Part shown: positions 31,921 through 41,133 of the stretch, piece after piece
Position numbering within the stretch: the stretch's first letter is position 1
Layout of the letters: each line of letters starts with the position of its first letter
NCBI RefSeq assembly: GCF_004209755.1
Contig: NZ_CP035913.1
Location: forward strand, 1,736,001 to 1,800,000
From: Pseudoduganella lutea
GTDB lineage: Bacteria; Pseudomonadota; Gammaproteobacteria; Burkholderiales; Burkholderiaceae_D
Direction of reading: 5' to 3'
DNA: 64,000 bases
Position numbers and translations under genes: made by a program
The notes under the pieces: generated by a model
Databases searched by the model: none
What the model was told of the DNA's origin: nothing
Seen by the model: only the letters and a program-made list of their open reading frames with translations

Positions 31921-32004
31921 TTACGTGCACCGGCCTTTACTCAACCGCCTGGAGGCAGGGAGCCAAAAGTAAAAAAAGCCGGTAAAGAAAACGAAGCGGT
32001 GCAT
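31921..32004 (-). CDS. Phe-rich leader peptide of aroG
   Basis: A 27-codon frame from ATG 32004 to TAA 31921. It begins MHRFVFFTGFFYFW, with six Phe, one Tyr and one Trp among its first 14 residues, then a basic tail. AAGGA lies about eight to ten bases upstream of the ATG. The gene order promoter, leader peptide, intrinsic terminator, aroG is that of a classical amino-acid attenuator, like the Phe leader upstream of enterobacterial pheA. Scarce charged tRNA-Phe would stall the ribosome in the Phe run and favour the antiterminator. A longer in-frame ORF (to 32247) is rejected because it runs through the promoter. Confidence 0.8.
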   Translation of the reverse strand: MHRFVFFTGFFYFWLPASRRLSKGRCT

Positions 32005-32029
32005 GGAACCAATCCTTTGAGTTGAGTTC

Positions 32030-32059
32030 ACTATAACAACAAAATCTGAGGTTTGGCAA
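32030..32059 (-). promoter_or_regulatory. Sigma-70 promoter of the aroG leader
   Basis: On the minus strand, TTGCCA (32054-32059) and TATAGT (32030-32035) are separated by 18 bp. Transcription would begin near 32023, about 20 bases before the leader peptide ATG. Confidence 0.55.
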
Positions 32060-32749
32060 GACATTGTTTGGCCTGCGATGTTGTCAAACGTATTTGATTG
32101 CCCATGCCGGTCCTCCGGGCCTTTTACAGGCCCAGCTGAACGAACACCGATGTCGGGCAAGGACGGGTCGTGCGAACCATTTCGATGGCCTCGTTCGCCT
32201 GCACATAATGCCGGGCTGACCGGCATTATTATCCAGATTGCCGGCAAGGCGCCTTTCCATCATGCAATATGAGCCGGTGTTCCGGGCCCTGATAATAAGG
32301 CCATCGAAAAATCGCCATTTAAGCTCAATTTAAGGTTTCCTCTCCAAACGCAGGCAGAAAAGAAGAGGTATCAAATTCCACCTCTTCTTTTAGAAATCTC
32401 GTTCGAGTCGCATCTCTTTTTCTTTCCAAAAGCTCCTTAACCCTGACTACAGGAGTGGTCGGCACACTCCATCCGCGAATTCATTTTCATCTAAATAACT
32501 ACATCTTCACCCGCCTTGCTGTCATCTTCACGCATATAGCAGAATCCGCATCGAATCCTAAACCGTTGGCATTCGATTCCAATAGGAACTATAAATTAAC
32601 TCTGAGTATAAGAAGATAGCGCTGCCATCGCTTGTCCCGCATATGTCCTGTTGCGCACATGAGACATTACAGTTTCGCAAAATCCTTAACTCCTATATAA
32701 CTTTCACACTCACGAAAACCATTGGACACCTTTTCCGGAGATATAACGA
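32060..32749. other. 690-bp non-coding region upstream of a receptor
   Basis: The first part has no feature I can name. From about 32280 the base composition becomes clearly AT-richer than the rest of the window. It contains the strong hairpin at 32358-32391 and the promoter region of the receptor at 32750. No credible ORF is present, so a small RNA cannot be excluded. Confidence 0.5.
32358..32391. other. Perfect 12-bp stem-loop with no adjacent gene
   Basis: AAAAGAAGAGGT (32358-32369) and its exact reverse complement (32380-32391) enclose a ten-base loop. The stem ends in TTTT on both strands, so it could terminate transcription in either direction, yet no gene ends nearby. It may end a small RNA or shield the receptor from read-through. 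Confidence 0.55.
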
Positions 32750-35614
32750 ATGAAACCAATGAAAATACGCCCGGTTCCGGGCGTTCTCCGCCGGGCCTTC
32801 CCCATCGCGGCACCGCTGCTGATGACGGTGCTGACGGCCCAGGCACAAACCACCGCCCCGACCGCTGCCGGTGCGCAACCGATCCAGCGCGTGGAAATCA
32901 CGGGCTCGAACATTCGCCGTTCGCAAGCCGAAACGGCATCGCCGGTGCAGACCGTGAACCGCGCCGACATTGAAAAATCCGGCAAGACCACGGTGGCCGA
33001 ACTGCTGCAGACGCTGGCGGTCGACAACCAGGGTTCCGTGCCGACCACGTTCGGCAACGGCTTTGCTTCCGGCGCATCGGGCATCTCGCTGCGTGGCCTG
33101 GGCGCCGCGTCCACGCTGGTGTTGCTGAACGGCCGCCGCATCGCACCATACGGCCTGGCCGACGATGGCCAGAAAGTCTTTGCCGACCTGAACATCATTC
33201 CCGCGGAAGCCGTGGAACGCGTCGAGATCCTGAAGGATGGCGCCTCGGCCATCTACGGTTCCGACGCCATCGCCGGCGTGGTCAACGTCATCCTGCGCAA
33301 GGATTACGTGGGCACCACCGTGCGCCTGTCGCAAGGCCTGTCGAACGAAAGCGACGGCGGCGACACCCGCCTGGCCGTCACGCACGGCGTGGGCGACCTG
33401 GAAACGGATCGCTACAACTTCCTGTTCTCGGCTGAATACGGCAAGAAGCGCGAAGTGTGGAACCGCGACCGTGCTGGCCGCGGTGCCGTGGGCCGCGCCG
33501 ACCTGCGCGACTTCGGGTTCTCGGCGCAGGAAGCACTGGGCGGCACGGGCGCGATCGTTGCCCGCAACAGCGCCGGCAGCTCGGTCGTCGGCAACGTGCG
33601 CAACCCGCTCACCAACGATTACTACAGCCGCGGCAACCCGGCCGGCGTGGGCTTCACCCGCACCTTCCCGGGCGCGGCGTGCTCGAACTTCACTAACCAC
33701 CCGCAGGGCGATCCGGGCGGCGGCTGCCTGACGGATGCCACGCAGATGTACAACCAGATCCAGCCGCGTCAGGAAACGCTGAACCTGTTTGGCCGTGCGA
33801 CCTTCCAGCTGAACAACGACTGGCAAGCCTACGTGGAACTGAACGGCTACCACAGCGATTCGGAATCGTTCTCCACGCCATCGGGCATCAGCGGCAGCGT
33901 TGGCTACCCTGGCGGCCCGGTCAACAATGCGGACGTGTCGCTGGGCGCCGCGCACCCGGATAACCCGTACTTCGGCAGCCGCGCGCGTCTGCGTTATATC
34001 GCTTCGGACGTGGGCCCACGCACCAGCGCCATCGAAACGAACTTCGTGCGCGCCGTGGCCGGCCTGAAGGGCACCGTGGCAGGCTGGGATGTCGACAGCG
34101 CCCTGCTGTTCTCGCAAAGCAAAACGAATCGTGACCAGAACGGCTACCTGCAACGCGACGTGGCTTTCGCCCTGCTGGATCCAAGCGCGGCGAACGTTGC
34201 CGCCGCCCGCGCCGGCAGCGCCGCCTATAACGGCCTGCCAGCAGGCAGCTTCTGGCGTATCGGCGAGAACGCCGGCCTGAACTCGCAAGCCCTGTACGAC
34301 GCCCTGTCGCCGACGATCTCGAACGACGCCACCACCAGCATTGCCGTGGCCGATGTGAAAGCGTCGCGTGAATTCGGCCAGTTGCCGGGCGGCGCGCTCG
34401 GCGTGGCCGTGGGCGCCGAGTTCCGCCATGATGAAACCGAGCTGAACCCGACGTCGGGCACTGATCGCGGCAACATCATCGGCCTGGGCTACTCGGCCTA
34501 CGAAGGCCAGCGCAACTCGGCCGCGCTGTACACCGAAGTCATCGCGCCGGTTCTCCCGACCGTTGAACTGTCCGCCGCGCTGCGCTACGACCACTTCAAC
34601 GACGTGGGCAATTCCTACACGCCGAAAGCGGGTTTCAAGTGGACGCCGGTGCGCAGCTTCGCACTGCGCGGCACGTTCGCCCGCGGCTTCCGCGCACCGA
34701 GTGCGGCCGAAAACGGCCGTGGCGGCCTGGCAGCCTTCTCCACGTCGGACGATCCGGTCCGTTGCGCACTGGGAATCCCGGCTGCATGCGCCTCGTCGTC
34801 CGTGGCCGTGATCACGTCGCCGAACCCGGACCTGTCGCCTGAAAAGTCGAAGAGCTTCTCGCTGGGCGCCGTGTGGGATCCGCTGCCACGCACCAGCATC
34901 TCGCTGGACGCATGGCAGATCGAGCGCAAGAACGAAATCAACCAGGAAACCACGTCGGCTGCGATCGCCGCGGGTAACCTCGTACGCGATCCGGGCAGCT
35001 CGCAGTTCGCCGGCGATCCAGGCGCCATCGTGGCCGTGCTGACGAACTACATCAACTCGAACTCGACCAAGGTCAACGGTATCGACCTGGATGCCCGTAC
35101 CACGTTCCAGATGGGCGATGCCGGTTCGCTGACGGCCGACATCAAGTGGACGCACATGTTCAAGTTCGAGCGTACCGACCTGGAAGGCAACACGGTCGAT
35201 TACGCCGGCACGCACGGCAACTGCGATGCGACGAACTGCATGGGCACGCCGGATAACCGCATCAACCTGGGCCTGACCTGGGATCGCGGCCCGCTGCGCC
35301 TGTCCGGTGTCGTCAACCACCGCGGCAAGTTCGACAACACGCTGTTCAAGGACGATCCGGATGGCTGCGCCTTCCACTTCGCCAACGGCGACGACTCGCC
35401 GAACGGTTGCAAGATCAGCTCGTTCACGACGCTGGACCTGACCGCGAAGTACCGCTTCACCAACAAGGCCGAGCTGTTCGCCACGATCCAGAACGTGCTG
35501 GACAAGGAACCGCCGCTGGATCCGCTGACCTACGGTGCCGCCGGCTACAACCCGCTGGACTACAGCGGTGCACTGGGCCGTTACTTCCAGGTGGGGATGC
35601 GCTACACGTTCTAA
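32750..35614 (+). CDS. TonB-dependent receptor
   Basis: 954-residue outer-membrane transporter with signal peptide (cleavage near LTAQAQ), short Thr/Ala/Pro linker, plug (VEITGSNIRRSQAETASPVQ, LVLLNGRRIAPYG, VERVEILKDGASAIYGSDAIAGVVN) and barrel ending GMRYTF. It is a close paralogue of 24587-27370: the plug, several barrel segments and the cysteine loop HGNCDATNCMGTP are shared. Start ATG 32750 has GGAG about ten bases upstream. It is monocistronic, bounded by a terminator. The substrate is unknown, but the paralogy suggests related ligands. Confidence 0.95.
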   Translation: MKPMKIRPVPGVLRRAFPIAAPLLMTVLTAQAQTTAPTAAGAQPIQRVEITGSNIRRSQAETASPVQTVNRADIEKSGKTTVAELLQTLAVDNQGSVPTTFGNGFASGASGISLRGLGAASTLVLLNGRRIAPYGLADDGQKVFADLNIIPAEAVERVEILKDGASAIYGSDAIAGVVNVILRKDYVGTTVRLSQGLSNESDGGDTRLAVTHGVGDLETDRYNFLFSAEYGKKREVWNRDRAGRGAVGRADLRDFGFSAQEALGGTGAIVARNSAGSSVVGNVRNPLTNDYYSRGNPAGVGFTRTFPGAACSNFTNHPQGDPGGGCLTDATQMYNQIQPRQETLNLFGRATFQLNNDWQAYVELNGYHSDSESFSTPSGISGSVGYPGGPVNNADVSLGAAHPDNPYFGSRARLRYIASDVGPRTSAIETNFVRAVAGLKGTVAGWDVDSALLFSQSKTNRDQNGYLQRDVAFALLDPSAANVAAARAGSAAYNGLPAGSFWRIGENAGLNSQALYDALSPTISNDATTSIAVADVKASREFGQLPGGALGVAVGAEFRHDETELNPTSGTDRGNIIGLGYSAYEGQRNSAALYTEVIAPVLPTVELSAALRYDHFNDVGNSYTPKAGFKWTPVRSFALRGTFARGFRAPSAAENGRGGLAAFSTSDDPVRCALGIPAACASSSVAVITSPNPDLSPEKSKSFSLGAVWDPLPRTSISLDAWQIERKNEINQETTSAAIAAGNLVRDPGSSQFAGDPGAIVAVLTNYINSNSTKVNGIDLDARTTFQMGDAGSLTADIKWTHMFKFERTDLEGNTVDYAGTHGNCDATNCMGTPDNRINLGLTWDRGPLRLSGVVNHRGKFDNTLFKDDPDGCAFHFANGDDSPNGCKISSFTTLDLTAKYRFTNKAELFATIQNVLDKEPPLDPLTYGAAGYNPLDYSGALGRYFQVGMRYTF

Positions 35615-35629
35615 GCGACATTGCCGCAA

Positions 35630-35657
35630 CAAAAATGGGCCTTCGGGCCCATTTTTT
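35630..35657 (+). terminator. Intrinsic terminator after the receptor at 32750
   Basis: AAATGGGCC-TTCG-GGCCCATTT followed by T residues; the loop is a stable UUCG tetraloop in RNA. Confidence 0.9.
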
Positions 35658-35781
35658 TCATCAGCAATTTGTTGATGATCAATATCGTGTCAAAGTGTTA
35701 TTGCGAGCCGATGCGCACAATGAAAACATCGGCTGCTTCTGAGCGGTTCCATGAAAACTACTTGAGGAAGAACTCCCATCC

Positions 35782-38463
35782 ATGAAGACCACCCGTCCAT
35801 CCCATCGCCCCGGTTTCCACCCCCGTTTCAACCTCCGCCTCGCCGCCCTCCCCCTCGCCCTCGCTTCCATCGCACCGCTTTCCGCCCAGGCCCAGCAGGC
35901 CGAGGAAGGCCAGGTCGCGCGCGTGGAAATCACCGGCTCGTCGATCAAGCGCATCCAGTCGGAAACGGCCACGCCGCTGACCGTGTTCCGCGCCGAGGAA
36001 TTCGTCAAGCAGGGGCTCACGACGGCGCAGGAAGTGCTGGACCGGATTCCTTCGAACCAGTCCAGCTTTGGTTCCGCGAACGCGGTCGGCGGCAATGCCA
36101 GCGGCCTGCCGACCGGCGGCCAGGCCACGGCCGACCTGCGCGGGCTGGGTGGCGACAAGACGCTGGTGCTGCTCAACGGCCGCCGCCTCGCCACGCACCC
36201 GTACGACGGCGCCAGTGTCGACCTGAACCTGATTCCGGTCGCGGCGCTGGAGCGCGTGGAAGTGCTGCGCGACGGCGCCTCGGCCATCTACGGCACCGAT
36301 GCGATCGGCGGCGTGATCAACTTCATCACCAAGCGCGGCGTCGACCGCGCCACCGTCGCGGTGGAAGCCACGTTCCCCGAAGAGACGGGCGGCCGTGAGC
36401 GGCGCGCCAACCTGACCGCGGGCGGCGGCGACCTGGACCGCGACCGCTGGACCGTGCTGGGCGTGCTGGACTGGCACCAGCAGGACGTGCTGACGTCGCA
36501 GCAGCGGCCCTTCTCCGCCACCGGCGTGATGCCGTCGCGCGGCTTGAACATCACGTCCGGCACCACGTTCCCGGGCAATTACTTCGACCCGGTCACCGAG
36601 GTGCAGGGCAACCCCGGCAATGCTTCCGGCTGCAATCCGCCGCTGTCCGTGCCGCACCCCACCAACGGTACCTGCCGCCAGGATTACACGCGCCAGATCG
36701 ACAACAACCCCGAGCAGGAACACGTGACGGCGTATGGCAAGGCCAGCTTCAAGCTGGCGCCGGACCACACGGCGTCCGTCGAGCTGCTGCATTCGGTGAA
36801 CCACGTGAAGGCACGCACGGCGCCGCCACCGCAGACCGACCTCGTGCTGCCCGCGTCGAGCCCTTACTACCCAGGCAATGCGGGCGGCGTACCGGCGCAG
36901 GCAGGGCTGTCCGGCGGGCCGCTGACGGTCAACTGGCGCCCTACCGAGGCGGGCCAGCGCCAGATCAATTCGAAAGGCACGGGCACGCGGGTCGTCGGCT
37001 CGCTCGAGGGCCTCATCGCCGGCTGGGATTACCAGGGTGGCCTCAGTTATTCCGTCAGCCGCTCCGAAGAGGAATTCACCGGCGGCTACGTGGCCGATGC
37101 CGCGTTTGCGGCCGGCGTGTTCAACGGCATCCTGAACCCGTTCGGCTTGCAGAACCAGGCGGGCCGCGATTACCTGGCCAGCACGGCGCTGCGCGGCCGC
37201 GTGCAGGACGCCAGCAACCAGCAGAGCGCGTTCGACTTCAAGGCCAGCCGTGAACTGTTCGACCTGGGCGGCGGCAAGCTGGCCGTGGCGTTCGGCGGCG
37301 AGCTGCGGCACGAGAAGGCCGACTTCAACGTCAACCGCGACATCGCCGGGCAGGCATCGAGCTCGGGCCTGTCGGGCTCCCTGTCGAAGGATGGCAGCCG
37401 CACCGTGCAGGCCGTGTTCGGCGAAATCAGCGCGCCGTTCCTGAAGACCCTGGAAGCATCGCTGGCCGCCCGCTACGACCACTACAGCGATGCCGGCAGC
37501 ACGTGGAACCCGAAGGCGTCGCTGCGCTTCCAGCCCACGCAGGCATTCGTGCTGCGCGGCTCGGCCAGCACCGGTTTCCGCGCGCCCACGCTGTTCGAGA
37601 AAAACGCACCGCTGTCGCGCAACGACACGAGCAATACCTACGACGACCCGATCCTGTGCCCGGGCGGCGTGCCGCAGCCGGGCGCGAATCCGCTGCGCGA
37701 CTGCGACCTGCAGCAGTACAAGCTACAAGGCGGCAACGCGGACCTGAAGCCGGAAAAATCGCGCACGTTCTCGATCGGCGCCGTGTTCGAGCCGATCCCC
37801 GCCATCACGCTGGCCGTGGACTACTGGACCATCCGCCTGCGCGACAAGATCGGCGCGCTGCCGGAACAGACGATCTTCGGCAATTACGAAAAATACCGCG
37901 ACCGCTTCATCCGCTTCCCCGACGGTTCGCCGAACGCCATCCTGGACCTGAACGAAAACCTGGGCAAGGTCAAGACGGACGGCGTCGACGTCAGCCTGAC
38001 CGCGCGCACGCCGAACCACAGCTGGGGCGCGCTGTCGTTCACGCTGGACGGCACGTGGGTGCACAACTATGAATACCAGAACGAACGCGATGGCGAGTTC
38101 ACGCAAAACGTGGGCCGCTACGCGGACAACAACGTGGTATTCCGCTGGCGCCACAACGCGGCGCTGACGTGGCGTTCGGGTGCATGGAGCGCCACCGTGG
38201 CCCACAACTTCAAGACCGGCTACGACGACCAGAACCTGGTCGAGCCGCAATTCTTCAATCACGTGCCGTCGTATGGCCTGGTGAACCTGTCGGGCACGTA
38301 CACGGGCTTCCAGAACATCTCGCTCACCGCCGGCATCAAGAATGTGGCCGACAAGGAACCGCATTTCTCGAACCAGGGCACGCTGTTCCAGAAGGGCTAC
38401 GATCCGCGCTACACCGACCCGGTCGGCCGCGCGCTGTACGTGCGGGGCTCGTACACGTTCTAG
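35782..38463 (+). CDS. TonB-dependent receptor
   Basis: 893-residue outer-membrane transporter. The signal peptide is basic with several His/Arg and a hydrophobic LAALPLALASIAPL before SAQAQQ. Plug: VEITGSSIKRIQSETATPLTVFRAEEF, LVLLNGRRLATHP, VERVLR-type box as LERVEVLRDGASAIYGTDAIGGVINFITKRG. The barrel ends GSYTF. Among the receptors here it most resembles 48529-51231 (shared DGASxLYG/GGVINFITK and barrel segments). GAGGAAG lies some 13 bases before the ATG. Its barrel is rich in tryptophan, His and charged turns; the ligand is unknown. Confidence 0.94.
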   Translation: MKTTRPSHRPGFHPRFNLRLAALPLALASIAPLSAQAQQAEEGQVARVEITGSSIKRIQSETATPLTVFRAEEFVKQGLTTAQEVLDRIPSNQSSFGSANAVGGNASGLPTGGQATADLRGLGGDKTLVLLNGRRLATHPYDGASVDLNLIPVAALERVEVLRDGASAIYGTDAIGGVINFITKRGVDRATVAVEATFPEETGGRERRANLTAGGGDLDRDRWTVLGVLDWHQQDVLTSQQRPFSATGVMPSRGLNITSGTTFPGNYFDPVTEVQGNPGNASGCNPPLSVPHPTNGTCRQDYTRQIDNNPEQEHVTAYGKASFKLAPDHTASVELLHSVNHVKARTAPPPQTDLVLPASSPYYPGNAGGVPAQAGLSGGPLTVNWRPTEAGQRQINSKGTGTRVVGSLEGLIAGWDYQGGLSYSVSRSEEEFTGGYVADAAFAAGVFNGILNPFGLQNQAGRDYLASTALRGRVQDASNQQSAFDFKASRELFDLGGGKLAVAFGGELRHEKADFNVNRDIAGQASSSGLSGSLSKDGSRTVQAVFGEISAPFLKTLEASLAARYDHYSDAGSTWNPKASLRFQPTQAFVLRGSASTGFRAPTLFEKNAPLSRNDTSNTYDDPILCPGGVPQPGANPLRDCDLQQYKLQGGNADLKPEKSRTFSIGAVFEPIPAITLAVDYWTIRLRDKIGALPEQTIFGNYEKYRDRFIRFPDGSPNAILDLNENLGKVKTDGVDVSLTARTPNHSWGALSFTLDGTWVHNYEYQNERDGEFTQNVGRYADNNVVFRWRHNAALTWRSGAWSATVAHNFKTGYDDQNLVEPQFFNHVPSYGLVNLSGTYTGFQNISLTAGIKNVADKEPHFSNQGTLFQKGYDPRYTDPVGRALYVRGSYTF

Positions 38464-38467
38464 AAGC

Positions 38468-38658
38468 AAAAACTGGGGACGTACCCCTGTTTAGAGGAAA
38501 CTCCGCCGGCAGCTCGGCTGGCGAAGTTTCCTGGAAACCAGGGTCCGTCCCCAGTTTTGCCGGCTGAAAAAACTGGGGACGTACCCCTGTTTAGAGGAAA
38601 CTCGCTGGCTGCGTTTGCGGGTGAAATTTCCTGGAAACCAGGGTCTGTCCCCAGTTTT
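38468..38658. repeat. Two tandem REP-like elements, GGGGACGTACCCC family
   Basis: Two copies (38468-38558 and 38567-38658) of a ~91-bp unit. Each starts AAAACTGGGGACGTACCCC and ends with the inverse GTCCCCAGTTTT, with TTTCCTGGAAACCAGGG before the end. The copies are nearly identical in their arms and differ in the middle. The same family recurs at 51304-51393 and 60637-60788. All copies are intergenic. Confidence 0.8.
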
Positions 38659-38672
38659 GCGGCCCGGCGAAA

Positions 38673-38713
38673 GTTGCTTCAAAAATGGGGTACGTCCCCA
38701 TTTTTGAAGCAAC
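38673..38713. repeat. 18-bp-arm palindrome of the same family
   Basis: An 18-base arm (38673-38690) has its perfect reverse complement at 38696-38713 with a five-base loop; the core GGGGTACGTCCCC links it to the neighbouring repeats. Confidence 0.75.
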
Positions 38714-38740
38714 AAAAAAGGCGCCGCGAGGCGCCTTTTT
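38714..38740. terminator. Bidirectional intrinsic terminator between a receptor and tldD
   Basis: GGCGCC-GCGA-GGCGCC with an A-run before and a T-run after, so it can serve the plus-strand receptor and the minus-strand tldD. Confidence 0.85.
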
Positions 38741-38758
38741 CGTTGGAGCGGAGTGGGG

Positions 38759-40219
38759 TTACGCGGTGCCGCCGACGGTTACGCCGTCGATGCGCAGTGT
38801 CGGCTGGCCGACGCCCACCGGCACGCTCTGGCCTTCCTTGCCGCACACGCCCACGCCGGAGTCGAGCTTCATGTCGTTGCCGATCATCGACACGCGGTTC
38901 AGCACGTCCGGACCGTTGCCGATCAGCGTGGCGCCCTTCACCGGGTAGGTGATCTTGCCATCCTCGATCATGTAGGCTTCGCTGGCCGAGAACACGAACT
39001 TGCCGTTCGTGATGTCGACCTGGCCGCCGCCAAAGTTCACCGCGTACAGGCCGTTCTTCACGGAGGCGAGGATCTCGGCCGGGTCCTTGTCGCCGGCCAG
39101 CATGTACGTGTTCGTCATGCGCGGCATCGGCAGGTGGGCGAACGATTCGCGGCGGGCGTTGCCTGTCACCGGCATCTTCATCAGGCGCGCGTTCATCGTG
39201 TCCTGGATGTAGCCGCGCAGGATGCCATCCTCGATCAGCGTGGTGCACTGCGTGGGATTGCCTTCGTCGTCGATGTTCAGCGAACCGCGGCGGTCCTGCA
39301 GCGTGCCGTCGTCGACCACCGTCACGCCTTTCGCGGCGACGCGCTCGCCGATGCGGCCGGCGAACGTGGACGAACCCTTGCGGTTGAAGTCGCCTTCCAG
39401 GCCGTGGCCGATCGCTTCGTGCAGCAGGATGCCGGGCCAGCCCGGGCCCAGCACGACGGTCATCGGGCCGGCCGGTGCCGGTCGCGAATCCAGATTCACC
39501 AGGGCGCCCTTGACGGCATCCTCGGCATATTGCGTCAGCAATTCATCGGTGAAATAGCCATAGTCGTAGCGGCCGCCGCCGCCGGACGTGCCCATCTCGC
39601 GCCGGCCATCCTGCTCGACGATGACGGTGACGGACACGCGCACCAGCGGGCGGATGTCCGCCGCCAGCACGCCGTCGCTGCGCACCACCAGCACCACGTC
39701 GTATTCGCCGGCCAGGCCAGCCATCACCTGCACCACGCGCGGATCCTTGGCGCGGGCGATCTTTTCCACGCGCTCCAGCAGCTTCACTTTCGATGCGGCG
39801 TCCAGCGACGTCAGCGGATCGTGCGGCAGGTACAGCGAACGGCCGCCCTGCTGGGCGAGGCTGCCGGCCACCTTGATCTTGCCGGCGCCGGCGCGCGCGA
39901 TCGTGCGCGTGGCGGCCGCCGCGTCCAGCAGGGCCGCTTCGGAAATCTCGTCGGAATATGAGAACGCCGTCTTTTCGCCGGAAACGGCGCGCACGCCCAC
40001 GCCCTGGTCAATCGAGAAACTGCCCGTCTTGACGATGCCTTCTTCCAGGCTCCACCCTTCGTTCTTGGTGAACTGGAAGTACAGGTCGGCGTAGTCCACC
40101 TTGTGCGTGAACATCGTGCCGAGCGTCTTGATCAGCTTGCCCTCGTCCAGGCCGAACGGGGTCAGCAATACGTCGCGCGCGACGGCCAGCGAAGAGAGGT
40201 TCGGTTCGAATGGTTTCAT
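38759..40219 (-). CDS. tldD: Metalloprotease TldD
   Basis: Zinc-dependent peptidase that works with TldE (PmbA), known from microcin B17 maturation and CcdA antitoxin turnover. 486 residues with the HExxxH zinc motif [11 protein letters not shown] near 267, [17 protein letters not shown] and the C-terminal GMIGND-like [23 protein letters not shown]. Start ATG 40219. It follows a nitrilase-family amidase and yhdP on the same strand, a common arrangement in Burkholderiales, with a 91-bp gap upstream. tldE is not in the window. Confidence 0.97.
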   Translation of the reverse strand: MKPFEPNLSSLAVARDVLLTPFGLDEGKLIKTLGTMFTHKVDYADLYFQFTKNEGWSLEEGIVKTGSFSIDQGVGVRAVSGEKTAFSYSDEISEAALLDAAAATRTIARAGAGKIKVAGSLAQQGGRSLYLPHDPLTSLDAASKVKLLERVEKIARAKDPRVVQVMAGLAGEYDVVLVVRSDGVLAADIRPLVRVSVTVIVEQDGRREMGTSGGGGRYDYGYFTDELLTQYAEDAVKGALVNLDSRPAPAGPMTVVLGPGWPGILLHEAIGHGLEGDFNRKGSSTFAGRIGERVAAKGVTVVDDGTLQDRRGSLNIDDEGNPTQCTTLIEDGILRGYIQDTMNARLMKMPVTGNARRESFAHLPMPRMTNTYMLAGDKDPAEILASVKNGLYAVNFGGGQVDITNGKFVFSASEAYMIEDGKITYPVKGATLIGNGPDVLNRVSMIGNDMKLDSGVGVCGKEGQSVPVGVGQPTLRIDGVTVGGTA

Positions 40220-40310
40220 TTGGATTTCCCGTGCTATGACTGGCTGTCATTGTAGTGGATTCATGCCGGGGCCGCCGGCGCGCCGGCGCCGCACCTGCAT
40301 GGCACCGCGC

Positions 40311-41126
40311 CTACAGGATGCGGTGGTCGAGCGCAGGGAGGCGCTTGCGCACGTCGGCGATGACATCCGGGTCGATCAGGCCGCCCACGATGCCTTCGCC
40401 CTCGCCGTCGATGATGGCGCGCAACTCGCCCCACGGGTCGATCAGCTGGCTGTGGCCCCAGGTGCGCCGGCCGTTCACGTGGGTACCCCCTTGCGCTGCG
40501 GCCAGCACGTAACACTGGTTTTCAATGGCGCGGGCGCGCAGCAGCGTATCCCAGTGCGCCTCGCCCGTCGTGTAGGTAAACGCGGCCGGCACCACGATCA
40601 GGTCCACCGGGCCCATCGCGCGGAACAGTTCGGGGAAGCGCAGGTCGTAGCAGATCGCCATGCCGACCTTGCCGAAGTCCGTGTCCACCATGCCCACGCT
40701 CTTGCCCGGCACGATGGTGCGTGCCTCGTCGTAGGATTCGGTGTCGTTGGCAAAGCCGAACAGGTGCATCTTGTCGTAGCGCGCCACCTGCTCGCCGGCC
40801 GGGTTAAACACGAGCATCGTGTTCAGCACCTTGCCGGGCTCCTCGCTGACCAGCGGCAGCGTGCCGCCGAACAGCCAGATGGCGTGCGTGCGCGCCAGCT
40901 CGGCCATCGCATCCTGAATCGGCCCACTGCCGGGCTGCTCGGCTACGGCCACCTTGTCCGTGTCGGCCATGCCCATGATCGGCCAGTACTCGGGCAGCAC
41001 GACAAGGCGCGCGCCGTTGTGGACGACAGCCTGCTCGACCAGCCGGCGTACGGTGGCGATGTTTTCTTCGACCACCGGGGTGGAAACCATCTGGATCGCG
41101 GCAACGAAAGCGGAAAGTGTGCTCAT
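40311..41126 (-). CDS. Carbon-nitrogen hydrolase, Nit1/deaminated glutathione amidase type
   Basis: Nitrilase-superfamily amidase of 271 residues, probably hydrolysing the amide of damaged (deaminated) glutathione or a related omega-amide. The Glu-Lys-Cys triad is visible: Glu in VVLPEYWPIMG, Lys in ARYDKMHLFGF and Cys in AICYDLRFPELF. The start ATG 41126 has GAGGA upstream; the longer frame to 41189 would run into yhdP and lacks family similarity. It is seven bases after the yhdP stop and before tldD, so it probably belongs to the same operon. Substrate assigned from family resemblance only. Confidence 0.9.
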   Translation of the reverse strand: MSTLSAFVAAIQMVSTPVVEENIATVRRLVEQAVVHNGARLVVLPEYWPIMGMADTDKVAVAEQPGSGPIQDAMAELARTHAIWLFGGTLPLVSEEPGKVLNTMLVFNPAGEQVARYDKMHLFGFANDTESYDEARTIVPGKSVGMVDTDFGKVGMAICYDLRFPELFRAMGPVDLIVVPAAFTYTTGEAHWDTLLRARAIENQCYVLAAAQGGTHVNGRRTWGHSQLIDPWGELRAIIDGEGEGIVGGLIDPDVIADVRKRLPALDHRIL

Positions 41127-41133
41127 GATGTCC

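Noticed and set aside
31921..32247. 108-codon frame that contains the aroG leader peptide at its end
   Set aside because: It runs through the predicted promoter; only the last 27 codons, with their own ATG and ribosome site, are supported.
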